Positions 16,996 through 25,466 of a stretch of DNA of 64,000 nt are shown here, piece by piece. A model generated the notes under the pieces. It was not told where the DNA came from, did not search any database, and was given only the letters and a program-made list of their open reading frames with translations. Position numbers and translations under genes: made by a program. This DNA is from Myxococcales bacterium (lineage in GTDB: Bacteria > Myxococcota_C > UBA6777), in contig JACKEL010000008.1 in NCBI GenBank assembly GCA_020632975.1, positions 124,001 through 188,000 of the forward strand. The letters are read 5' to 3'. How positions within the stretch are numbered: the first letter of the stretch is position 1; each line of letters begins with the position of its first letter.

Positions 16996-19900
16996 ATGTA
17001 TAAATCTCTGTGGACGTTGCCTCGCTGGGGTATTTTGCTGTCCTGTTTGGCAGTCTTTTTCTTACAAGGCGCTGATTGTGGCCCTCCCACGATCACAGGA
17101 AAATGCCTTGTCAACGCGGACTGCCCGGGGACACAAGTCTGTGTCAATGAAAAGTGCGAGTCCATTTCTGCCGAAAAGTCCACAGAGACCGTCTCCCAAG
17201 AAACAACACCCGATGGCACAACGCCTGATGGCACGGCACCCGATGGCACGGCACCCGATGGCACGACACCTGACGGCACAACACCTGATGGCACTTCAAC
17301 GCCAGAAGAAACCTCCACGCCCGAAGCCACCGAACCCAACGGCGACGCAAGCCCAGGAGAAAGCGATCCTGTCGAACAAGATCCCCAACCTGAAAATACA
17401 ACCCCAGAAACCCCCAATGAGTCCGCATTCTTTGAAAACATCTCAGGCTTTTGCACCACAGGCGAGTCTGCCACCTGTTACAACGGCTCCGTCAGTACCA
17501 TCGATGTAGGAGAGTGTCATACAGGCACAAAGACCTGCATTGGCGGCTTCTGGGACGCTGCTTGTGACAACGAAGTCACCCCGCAAGTCGAGATCTGCGA
17601 TGGCAAAGACAACGACTGCGACGGAAAAACCGACGAATCTTTCCCCGAAGACGGACAAGTCTGCGACGTCCCCAACGCCAAAGGCCCCTGCAAAAACGGT
17701 ATGTCGAAGTGCGTTGCAGGACAACTCGTCTGCGAAAGCAGTTACCAATCCCAACCCGAAGACTGCAACAACAAGATCGACGATGATTGCGATGGCTTGA
17801 TCGATGGCCCCCCTTGCGATTGTAAGTCTGGGGAAAAACGCGAATGTTACGATGGACCCGCAGGAACCGAAACCAAAGGTCTTTGTACCAAGGGACAACA
17901 AGAGTGTAAAAATGGCCAATGGGACACATGTTCAGGCCAAGTCATCCCTGCCGCCGAAGTCTGCGACGGCAAAGACAACGACTGTGACGGTAAGATCGAT
18001 GAAAGCTTCCCCGAAAAAGGTCAGAACTGCACGGACAGCACCAAAAAAGGTATCTGCCAAAAAGGAACCTACACCGCTTGCCAAAGCAGCCGCTTGATCT
18101 GTACGTCCAACGTCAAACCCGCTCCCCAAGAGATCTGTGATAACGGTCTTGATGATAACTGTAACGGTAAGATCGACGAAAATCCCCCATGTGTCTGCAC
18201 AGGAAGCCAGACCCGCGACTGTTACAACGGGACCAACGGGACCGCAGGCGTCGGTATTTGCGTCAAAGGCAAGCAAACATGCGAAAATGGCCAGTGGGGC
18301 GATTGCAAGAATGAAGTCACCCCCGCCGCTGAAGCCTGCGACAACAAAGACAACGATTGCAACGGTCGCATCGACGACAACTTGACCCGCTCTTGCTCCA
18401 CTGCTTGCGGAAGCGGCACAGAGTCTTGTTCTGCCGGAAAATGGGGGAATTGTAACGCACCCCAACCGCGCGTCGAACTCTGCGACAACAAAGACAACGA
18501 TTGTGACGGCAAGATCGATGAAAGCCTCACCCAGTCCTGCTCAAACAACTGTGGAACGGGTACTGAAACTTGTAGCAACGGACAGTGGATGAATTGTACC
18601 GCCCCCACCTCAAGCACAGAAATCTGCGACAACAAAGACAACGATTGTGACGGACAGATCGACGATAACCTTTCGCGTAGTTGTTATCCCACAGGCGCGG
18701 CAGGTTGTACCTACGATCGGATCAAACTTCGTTGGAACTGCGTTGGTGCCTGTAAAGCAGGCAGCGAGGTGTGCAAAACAGGCCAGTGGGGAACTTGCTC
18801 AGGCTCGGTTGTCCCGAAAGCTGAAACCTGTAACAACCAAGATGACGACTGCGACGGCAAAACCGACGAAACCTTTACCACCAAAGGTACCCCCTGCATC
18901 GCAGGTGTAGGCGCTTGCCGACGGATCGGGGCCAACATCTGTAACTCCAAAGGAACTGGCGTGACCTGTTCTGTGAGCGCAGGAACCCCCACAACCGAAA
19001 AATGCCGCGACAACATCGACAATGATTGTGATGGACAAGTCGATGAGATCTGTGGATACCGCCACTACTTCGCTGCAACGGATGCTTCTTCTAGCGGTGT
19101 CACCATCCGCAATAGCTTCGGAATCACCAGCATCAGCCGACTTGGAGCAGGAAGATATCTCGTCACACCTACCAGCGCAGGCTTTGGCTGCTCAAACCGC
19201 CCCATCATGATCAGCCCCAATACATCAAGCTTACGCCCCACCAGCTTCACCTGTTCGGGCGATAACTTCATCGTTTACTTGGGCTCTGGTAACACCTCTA
19301 CACTCGCAGACTGGAGTTTCAACGTGGTGATCCCCTACAAGACCTCTGGTGCAGGTACCGTGCGCACCTCTTCTTGCCCCACCACTGGAAACTGTGCCCT
19401 CGCCGCAGGCTCCTATAACATTTCTGCCGTCAACCACATCGGCACGGGCGCTTACGAGATTACCTCGTCCCTTTGCAGTGACTCCAATCAACCAATCTTT
19501 GCACAAGTATACTCTGGCACACCAACCTACACAGTCACAGGCTCCAACCGACGAAACAGCGGCAAGTGCTATGTCCGCGTCTTTGACTATTCTGGCAACG
19601 CAAAAGACGCAAGCATCGGCGTATGGATCCCCCCCAAAGCCTTGTTGCCTTGGGCTGTGATCAACAGCGACGCTAGTATCGCTGCAAGCCAAGACTTCAA
19701 CGACCAAAACGCTAAATGGACTGCAAGCAAGACCACTACGGGCTCTTACAACGTGAAGTTCCCCGCTTGGGCAAACCCAAGCGCCACCATCACACAAGCC
19801 CGAGGCAACTCGGTCCAAGTCCCCGGAACCTCCGCTTGGATCGATATTTACAACTATCACTTTGTCACGCCTGCCCGTGGCGCCACCGGTATCACCGCCT

Positions 19901-20454
19901 ACGTTCGAGACTTCAAAAACAACGGCGCCGCTGTGGACAGCCGCTTCCAAGTCATCTTCGTCAATAACCCAACCCAAACAGAATGGATATATCGGTATCC
20001 ACGGCATTTCGGGCGGGCACGGGGCCCGCCCCGGATATCGGTATTACGGCATTTCGGGCGGGCACGGAGGCCCGCCCCCAGATATATCGGTATTCGGTTT
20101 CATTCCAGGGGCGACCCTCCGTGGTCGCCCAATATACAATGTTATTCGGTTTCATCCGGGCGGGCCTCCGTGCCCGCCCGATATCCCGACATCCCATATA
20201 TCCCGCATCATCCCGCCCCAAATATCCCCCGAACATGTGATATCAGCGTGGAACAGGTCGAATCGAAATCTTCCCAAGTATCCGCAAGAATGGGATCTGT
20301 TGTTCTTTTTCCCCGCGAACAAAAGCGAGATGCGTCACATCTGCGGGGATCTGTCCCCACATCGCATCCAAACTCACCCAATGTGCCGAGCGGATCGCAC
20401 ACTCATTCCACACATGGAAGAAAAAGCTCTTTTCGCGATACACCAACCCGCTGA
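16996..20454 (+). CDS. large MopE-type secreted protein; frame runs on through a palindrome cluster
   Basis: A 1152-residue frame. After a signal sequence (SCLAVFFLQGADC) come a Cys-containing segment, a Pro/Asp/Gly/Thr repeat linker, and nine copies of the MopE-type metal-binding motif CDxKDNDCDGKxDE between about residues 190 and 690. Three repeats of roughly 90 residues follow to about residue 990, each ending with a strand pattern like VRDF..NG...D..F.V. The domain ends naturally at VIFVNNP (about 19972). The remaining 160 residues are encoded by a palindrome cluster and by DNA antisense to the next gene, so the native stop was probably lost. AAGGAG lies five bases before ATG 16996. Confidence 0.8.
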   Translation: MYKSLWTLPRWGILLSCLAVFFLQGADCGPPTITGKCLVNADCPGTQVCVNEKCESISAEKSTETVSQETTPDGTTPDGTAPDGTAPDGTTPDGTTPDGTSTPEETSTPEATEPNGDASPGESDPVEQDPQPENTTPETPNESAFFENISGFCTTGESATCYNGSVSTIDVGECHTGTKTCIGGFWDAACDNEVTPQVEICDGKDNDCDGKTDESFPEDGQVCDVPNAKGPCKNGMSKCVAGQLVCESSYQSQPEDCNNKIDDDCDGLIDGPPCDCKSGEKRECYDGPAGTETKGLCTKGQQECKNGQWDTCSGQVIPAAEVCDGKDNDCDGKIDESFPEKGQNCTDSTKKGICQKGTYTACQSSRLICTSNVKPAPQEICDNGLDDNCNGKIDENPPCVCTGSQTRDCYNGTNGTAGVGICVKGKQTCENGQWGDCKNEVTPAAEACDNKDNDCNGRIDDNLTRSCSTACGSGTESCSAGKWGNCNAPQPRVELCDNKDNDCDGKIDESLTQSCSNNCGTGTETCSNGQWMNCTAPTSSTEICDNKDNDCDGQIDDNLSRSCYPTGAAGCTYDRIKLRWNCVGACKAGSEVCKTGQWGTCSGSVVPKAETCNNQDDDCDGKTDETFTTKGTPCIAGVGACRRIGANICNSKGTGVTCSVSAGTPTTEKCRDNIDNDCDGQVDEICGYRHYFAATDASSSGVTIRNSFGITSISRLGAGRYLVTPTSAGFGCSNRPIMISPNTSSLRPTSFTCSGDNFIVYLGSGNTSTLADWSFNVVIPYKTSGAGTVRTSSCPTTGNCALAAGSYNISAVNHIGTGAYEITSSLCSDSNQPIFAQVYSGTPTYTVTGSNRRNSGKCYVRVFDYSGNAKDASIGVWIPPKALLPWAVINSDASIAASQDFNDQNAKWTASKTTTGSYNVKFPAWANPSATITQARGNSVQVPGTSAWIDIYNYHFVTPARGATGITAYVRDFKNNGAAVDSRFQVIFVNNPTQTEWIYRYPRHFGRARGPPRISVLRHFGRARRPAPRYIGIRFHSRGDPPWSPNIQCYSVSSGRASVPARYPDIPYIPHHPAPNIPRTCDISVEQVESKSSQVSARMGSVVLFPREQKRDASHLRGSVPTSHPNSPNVPSGSHTHSTHGRKSSFRDTPTR
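17209..17298 (+). repeat. 15-bp tandem repeat coding Pro-Asp-Gly-Thr-x
   Basis: Six tandem 15-base units code PDGTT or PDGTA in a linker between signal sequence and the Cys-rich domain. They differ by a few bases, and copy number could change by slippage without breaking the frame. Confidence 0.8.
19983..20187. repeat. palindrome cluster 1: four GC-rich hairpins, two in each orientation
   Basis: Four 21-22 base palindromes lie at 20011-20031, 20056-20077, 20109-20130 and 20158-20179. The first two read GGGCGGGCACGG(A)G.. and the last two are of the opposite orientation, with core CTCCGTG. Copies two and four are exact reverse complements over 22 bases. Starts are spaced 45, 53 and 49 bases. 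Flanks also repeat: forms of GATATCGGTATTACGGCATTTC precede the first two hairpins. The cluster sits between two convergent genes. A second cluster of the same plan is at 40203-40375. They resemble REP/BIME-type elements; no mobile-element gene is adjacent. Confidence 0.85.
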
Positions 20455-21820
20455 CGACTTCGCAAGGGATATCAAGCGAACGCGCCAAAGCAGCAAGAAG
20501 ATGGGCATGTTGATTGCTGTCCCCACTTTTTCGCTGGAGGGTTTCGAGCACCCCAACATCTCCCAAGTTCGACTGTTTCCGCAGGTTAGAAAACAGCCAT
20601 GCCGCGAGTTTGCGCAGCCGCTCGACGCGTTGCGACGTGCCTTGTGTGATGCGTTTTGCAAGAGCGCGGATCTTCGGGTGGTTGCTGGGGATGGCCTTGG
20701 TAGCTTGGAGCGCCATGCGCAAAGCCTCTTCGTTGCTTGCTTTTTGTGAGGTCGGCCCCTTGCGAGAGGTGGGGCGCGAAGCAAGCGACGAAGGACGCGA
20801 GGCAGGCTCCATCTTCCGAGGCAGTGCGTGGGTCTTTCGCTTTTTCGCAAGCACCTCTTTGGTCACGGAGAGAACGCCATCGACAAAACGTTGTCGTCGT
20901 TGGGACAACGCAGGAAAAGCCTCCAGGCCTTTTCCTTGGAGTTTCAAGCGCAAGTGCGGTGCATGGAATGGGTATCTCAGAAGGTAAGGAAAAGGAATGC
21001 GTGTGGCACGAAGTACCGTAGCATCGGCCCAAACCTCACGGACAGCTTCATGAGGAGATTGACGCAACATCAACATCCCATTGTCTGATTGTTCTTTGAG
21101 TGTTTGGCCTTTTTCATCGAGCCAGACCGTAATCACCGATCCATGGGCTTTTTGTTGCATCTTGAGTGCCCGATAAGACTTCCCTTTCAACTGCAAGGGT
21201 TCGTACCCCAAGACTTCGATCAAAGAAGCTTGGTAAGAGAGGGTTTGGGGCTGAAACACCAGAGAGCGGATCTTTTTGCCAGGCGAAGGTTTTTGCAAAG
21301 CGATGGTGGGACGTAGCAAAGACGCGAGCATCGCGGGTCGATAAGGCAAGCGGATCGTGCGATGGATACCAGCCATCGAGACATCGATGATCAACAAGCT
21401 TTTGCGTGCCCGTCCCTTCGCAGAAAAACGACTAAGCGGTGAGTCCAATTGAAAGGTAAAACGCCGCAATTGGTAACGCGCTCCCAGCCAAAACACCGAA
21501 TGAAAAGCGATGCGTTGCTTTGTGCCCAAGACATCGAGCAACATGGTGCTGTCTTGTGTGATCTGATATCCCTCTGAAAGCACCTTTTGTTCAGAGTGCA
21601 AATAGCCGATCTTGCGGCCTTGTATAAAGATCCCCATCCAGTTGGAAGCATTTGAAAGTTTGCGAGACACAGCCCAAGGGTAAAGCTCTTCAAGTTCCTT
21701 GCGCAAAGCCCCCGATTGATCGTTGCGACCGAGCCCCCACAGCACAGCCCCCCACGCAACCAACCACACCACTCCCCAGATACGCCAAGGCCACAGCCAA
21801 TGAAGCAATCGTTTTATCAT
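20243..21820 (-). CDS. transglutaminase-like protein with catalytic Cys replaced by Ser
   Basis: A 525-residue membrane-anchored protein: one hydrophobic segment near residues 12-29, a region of about 250 residues rich in strands, a Ser/Pro/Lys linker near 340-365, then a transglutaminase-core domain at about 375-510. The core is recognisable by SGDSNQHAHLLAALARSLDIP, then FHVWNE (His) and VSLDA (Asp). The position normally held by the nucleophile (GDC) is Ser435 (AGC, 20516-20518). The protein may have changed chemistry or be non-enzymatic. It lies 51 bases after the ClpB-like gene on the same strand. Its 3' end is covered by the read-through frame from the opposite strand. Confidence 0.82.
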   Translation of the reverse strand: MIKRLLHWLWPWRIWGVVWLVAWGAVLWGLGRNDQSGALRKELEELYPWAVSRKLSNASNWMGIFIQGRKIGYLHSEQKVLSEGYQITQDSTMLLDVLGTKQRIAFHSVFWLGARYQLRRFTFQLDSPLSRFSAKGRARKSLLIIDVSMAGIHRTIRLPYRPAMLASLLRPTIALQKPSPGKKIRSLVFQPQTLSYQASLIEVLGYEPLQLKGKSYRALKMQQKAHGSVITVWLDEKGQTLKEQSDNGMLMLRQSPHEAVREVWADATVLRATRIPFPYLLRYPFHAPHLRLKLQGKGLEAFPALSQRRQRFVDGVLSVTKEVLAKKRKTHALPRKMEPASRPSSLASRPTSRKGPTSQKASNEEALRMALQATKAIPSNHPKIRALAKRITQGTSQRVERLRKLAAWLFSNLRKQSNLGDVGVLETLQRKSGDSNQHAHLLAALARSLDIPCEVVSGLVYREKSFFFHVWNECAIRSAHWVSLDAMWGQIPADVTHLAFVRGEKEQQIPFLRILGKISIRPVPR

Positions 21821-21871
21821 GCGAAGTCGCCCAAATGTTCGAGAGAAAGGAGAGTTGTGGAACGATCTGCT

Positions 21872-24514
21872 TTAAGAAAGCGCCTGAAAACAGAGTGCTC
21901 CAGCTTGGAGGCTCACATCAATGACGCTGCCTGATGGAAAGCGTTGTTCCAAAAGGGCCGTAGAGAGAGGATCTTGGACAAGATGTAAGATCGCACGCTT
22001 TAGCGGCCTTGCGCCAAAGGCAGGATCATAGCCCGCTTCCACAAGGAAGTCACGCGCCTCTTGTGAAAACTGAATGGACAAGGACTGTTCACGAAGTTGA
22101 CGACGCAACCGCTCCAACTGGATATCGCAGATGGTATGCATCGACGCTTTGGTCAGTCGATTGAAGATCAGGACTTCGTCAATGCGATTCAAAAACTCAG
22201 GGCGAAAAAATGACCGTAGTTCGGATTGAATGGTATCTCGAAGAGCTTCATCTTGTGTATCTTTGGCGTCCAAGATCGCGGAAGCTCCGACATTGGAAGT
22301 CAAGATCACCACAGTGTTTCGAAAGTCCACCACGCGACCTTGGCTGTCCGTCAGCCGCCCATCATCGAGGACTTGCAACAAAAGCAAGAAGATGTCTTGG
22401 TGGGCCTTTTCCACCTCATCGAAAAGTACCACCGCATAAGGACGTGACCTTACAGCTTCCGTGAGTTGCCCACCTTCTTCGTGCCCTGCGTAGCCAGGCG
22501 GCGAGCCCACCAGACGCGAGACAGTATGCTTTTCCATAAACTCCGACATATCGAAGCGGATCATCGCACGCTCATCATCGAAGAGAAAAGACGCAAGCGC
22601 TTTTGCAAGTTCTGTTTTGCCCACCCCAGTAGGACCCAGGAACAAAAAAGAACCAATCGGCCTTTGTGGATCAGCAAGCCCAGAACGAGAACGACGAACA
22701 GCCGCGCTCAAAGCTGCGATGGCTTCGGGCTGACCGATAACGCGCGTGCAAAGATGTTCTTGCATCTTGAGAAGTTTTTCGCGCTCACTCTGCATCATCC
22801 TTGCCGCTGGAATCCCTGTCCAGTCCGCAATAATCTGCGCGATGTCTTGGGCATCCACTTCTTCTTTTAAAAGGCGCTGTTCCCCAGAGGCTTCGAGCAA
22901 CGACTCTGCTTCAGAAAGACGCTGACGAAGCTGTAAGACTTGGTTGTAACGGATCTCTGCGGCCCGCTCGAAGTCTCCTTCGCTTTCTGCATCTTTTTCC
23001 TCAAGTTCGTAGGCTTCGAGCTTTTCTTTGATCACGCGTACCTCAGAAAGCGCGCGTTTCTCTCGTTCCCACTGGGTCTTTCCTTGTTCAAGACGCTTTG
23101 CAACTTGCGTAGACTCTTCTTGAAGCTGCTTGAGCAACAACTGACTCGAAGCCGCATGATCGTGCAAAAGCGCCTGTTCTTCGGTCTTTAGATGGATCAT
23201 CCGACGATTGAGTTCATCAAGTTGCGGTGGCATCGCATCAATCGAAAGCCGCAGTCGGCTCGCAGCTTCATCGATCAGGTCCAAAGCCTTGTCAGGCAAA
23301 GCCCGATCAGGAAGATAACGCTCAGAAAGTTGGACCGCAGAACGCAGCGCTTCGTCAGAGATCCGCACGCTGTGGTGGATCTCATACCGCGACTTCACGC
23401 CTCGCAAGATCGAGATAGCTTCATCTTGCGAGGGTTCGTTGACCGCGATGGTTTGGAAAAGCCGCTTCATGGCGGGATCTTTATCAAGGCGTTGGCGGTA
23501 GGCTTCAGGCGTGGTGGTCCCGATGGCTTGCAACTCACCGCGCAGCAACGCAGGCTTGATCAAGCTCGACGCATCCGAACCACTTTGACCTCCGCCAGCC
23601 CCCACAAGAGCTTGAAGATCGGGCAACAACAAGATGATCTGCCCTGCTGCTTCCCGTACTTCCTGCAAGATCGCCTTCAGTCGTTCTTCAAACTCCCCAC
23701 GATACTTGGCTCCCGCGATCACCGAGCCCATCTCCAACATCACAAGGCGACGAGAGCGCATCTGCGTGGGGACATCACCGCGCGCGATACGCAGCGCCAG
23801 ACCATGCAAGATCGACGTTCGCCCAACGCCAGGCTCTCCCACCAACAAAGGGTTGTTCTTGTGACGACGGCTGAGGATCTGCATCATCCAACGGATCTCA
23901 TTGTCCCGACCAATCACAGGGTCCAGGGCCCCAACGCTCGCAAGATGCGTAAGATCCCGACCATACTCGCGCAAAGCCTCCCCCAAAGGTGGCGGCTCTG
24001 CGCTGGCTTCTGTATTGGCAAGAGGGGCTTGCTTGGAAAGCTCTTTCTTTTCAGCGAATTGCGGTGGGTGGTCTTCTTTTTGGCGCTTTCGCAAGCTGTG
24101 CAGCGCTCGGCTGACACGCAAGCGATTCACCCCAAAAAAGCTCAGATGCCCAGCGGCCCGCCCGCCCCGCTCCTCTAGGATCGCCAAGAAGACATGCAAA
24201 GTGGAGACAAGTTCCTCGCCTCGCTCGCGGCACTCGCGCTCTGCGCGTTGCAGCGTTTGAAGCAAGCGTGCAGACAAGAACACTTCCTCACGAGGCTTTC
24301 CCAAAGGACGTAGCTCTCGCTCCAATCGCCGCGAAAGCTCCCCCTGTTCGACGCCCAAAGCCTCTAGCAGCCGCGATAACATCCCACCTTGCGATGCAAG
24401 CATCGCAAACAAAACATGCTCAGGTGTAATCTCCGCATGTCCAGCCGAAGCAGCGAGCTGTTCGGCCTCCAAGATGCTTTCCGCGGCTTGCCTTGAGTAA
24501 TGTTCAAAGTCCAT
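21872..24514 (-). CDS. ClpB-like Hsp100 with degenerate first ATPase site
   Basis: An 880-residue AAA+ protein with ClpB layout: ClpN repeats (1-150), NBD1 (about 170-410), coiled M domain (about 410-530), NBD2 (about 570-880). NBD2 is intact: GPTGVGKTEL, VVLFDEVEKAH, TSNVGA. NBD1 is not: Walker A reads GEPGVGRTS (Lys to Arg232, codon 23819-23821) and Walker B reads LLLPDLQAL, where canonical ClpB has FIDELHTL, so the Asp is Pro298 and the catalytic Glu is Asp299. Hence NBD1 probably cannot hydrolyse ATP. A canonical ClpB is encoded at 40570-43158, so this is a paralogue with its own task. The ATG overlaps the DUF1844 stop (TAATG). Confidence 0.93.
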   Translation of the reverse strand: MDFEHYSRQAAESILEAEQLAASAGHAEITPEHVLFAMLASQGGMLSRLLEALGVEQGELSRRLERELRPLGKPREEVFLSARLLQTLQRAERECRERGEELVSTLHVFLAILEERGGRAAGHLSFFGVNRLRVSRALHSLRKRQKEDHPPQFAEKKELSKQAPLANTEASAEPPPLGEALREYGRDLTHLASVGALDPVIGRDNEIRWMMQILSRRHKNNPLLVGEPGVGRTSILHGLALRIARGDVPTQMRSRRLVMLEMGSVIAGAKYRGEFEERLKAILQEVREAAGQIILLLPDLQALVGAGGGQSGSDASSLIKPALLRGELQAIGTTTPEAYRQRLDKDPAMKRLFQTIAVNEPSQDEAISILRGVKSRYEIHHSVRISDEALRSAVQLSERYLPDRALPDKALDLIDEAASRLRLSIDAMPPQLDELNRRMIHLKTEEQALLHDHAASSQLLLKQLQEESTQVAKRLEQGKTQWEREKRALSEVRVIKEKLEAYELEEKDAESEGDFERAAEIRYNQVLQLRQRLSEAESLLEASGEQRLLKEEVDAQDIAQIIADWTGIPAARMMQSEREKLLKMQEHLCTRVIGQPEAIAALSAAVRRSRSGLADPQRPIGSFLFLGPTGVGKTELAKALASFLFDDERAMIRFDMSEFMEKHTVSRLVGSPPGYAGHEEGGQLTEAVRSRPYAVVLFDEVEKAHQDIFLLLLQVLDDGRLTDSQGRVVDFRNTVVILTSNVGASAILDAKDTQDEALRDTIQSELRSFFRPEFLNRIDEVLIFNRLTKASMHTICDIQLERLRRQLREQSLSIQFSQEARDFLVEAGYDPAFGARPLKRAILHLVQDPLSTALLEQRFPSGSVIDVSLQAGALCFQALS

Positions 24515-24870
24515 TACTTGCTCACTTTTTGCTTCTCGACATACTTCATCTGAAGCTCAAACAAGAGCATCTGCAACAGTTTTTCTTCTTCGGGCTCAAG
24601 GTTCCCGCGCGTTTTTTCTCGCAACATCTCGATGGTGTCGATCATATGCTTCGCCATAGGCAGGCTTGCGCCTGCATCTTCGGCCAAGTTCACCATCGCA
24701 CTGTGATGCAAAGACAGCACAAATGTCGGGAAATCCAGCTTGGGAAAGCGCATTCCCCGCAAACGTGCCTTGTCCTCTTCCACCTTGGACGCCCGATCAA
24801 AAGCCTCTTGAGCATCCGAAACCTGCTTTGCTGTCGCTTCGTTTACCATCTCTGGTCGGTCTCCCACCAT
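24514..24870 (-). CDS. DUF1844 family protein
   Basis: A 118-residue cytoplasmic protein matching DUF1844: central FPTFVLSLHHSAMVNL, then a helical part with MIDTIEMLREKTRGNL and EEEKLLQMLLFELQMKYVE. The family is widespread in deltaproteobacterial lineages and has no known function. ATG 24870 is set by an ideal ribosome site, AAGGAGGT, six bases upstream. Its stop overlaps the start of the ClpB-like gene by one base, so translation of the two is likely coupled, which suggests a functional link with that chaperone. Confidence 0.9.
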   Translation of the reverse strand: MVGDRPEMVNEATAKQVSDAQEAFDRASKVEEDKARLRGMRFPKLDFPTFVLSLHHSAMVNLAEDAGASLPMAKHMIDTIEMLREKTRGNLEPEEEKLLQMLLFELQMKYVEKQKVSK

Positions 24871-25115
24871 CTTCGAACCTCCTTTATAGAAAGACGCGCA
24901 CCTCATTCAATACGCCTTTAACGAAAAGACACGGTTCTACGCACAAGCACAAGTTTTCTGTCTCGACAGGTTAAACACGATTCTCAGAAGTGCAACAACG
25001 ACCGTAACAAACCCACGATGTCGCGAGGTACACCAAGGAGAAAAGCACGAAAGTGTAAAGATGGGAAAAGGACGAAAAGACGGGGAAGATGGAAGGAGAG
25101 GAGGAAAGGCAGTGA

Positions 25116-25364
25116 CTAGCTATTTTGGATCTTGTTCCAATCGAAGAGATGTTGCCAGCCGTCTTTGTGGAGTTTTTCGACTGCGCGTGTTTCTTCGTCA
25201 GAGCAGATGTCGCCGTCTTGGTTGAACCAATTCACTTCATTCAGGTTGCTCTCAGGCAAAGCGCGACGTTGTTCTTCGATGGCTTCTCCCGAACGCAAGT
25301 GATGGCGGATATCTCGCTTCAACAAGCGAACATCAAACTCTAGTGCCTTACGATACTTATCCAT
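25116..25364 (-). CDS. small acidic/basic protein of unknown function
   Basis: An 82-residue product with no signal or membrane segment and mostly helical, charged sequence (MDKYRKALEFDVRLLKRDIR, later EETRAVEKLHKDGWQHLFDW). No family recognised. Support for a real gene is the GAGGT six bases before the ATG and a balanced composition with Trp, His and Cys. It lies between the PEGA-tailed kinase and the DUF1844 gene on the same strand; an 80-base C/U-rich stretch (transcript sense) follows its stop. Confidence 0.6.
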   Translation of the reverse strand: MDKYRKALEFDVRLLKRDIRHHLRSGEAIEEQRRALPESNLNEVNWFNQDGDICSDEETRAVEKLHKDGWQHLFDWNKIQNS

Positions 25365-25466
25365 GAATTGACCTCAAACGAAGGGGGTTTGGCTTTCGCC
25401 TCTTGCTCGAAACTTCTGGGCTCGTGGGCCCCTGCCTAAAGCGGCGTGAAAAGGACGGTTTGAACC

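Noticed and set aside
19983..20375. Palindrome cluster as a CRISPR array
   Set aside because: Units alternate in orientation, intervening sequences are similar to one another and spacing is 45 to 53 bases; no cas genes are present.
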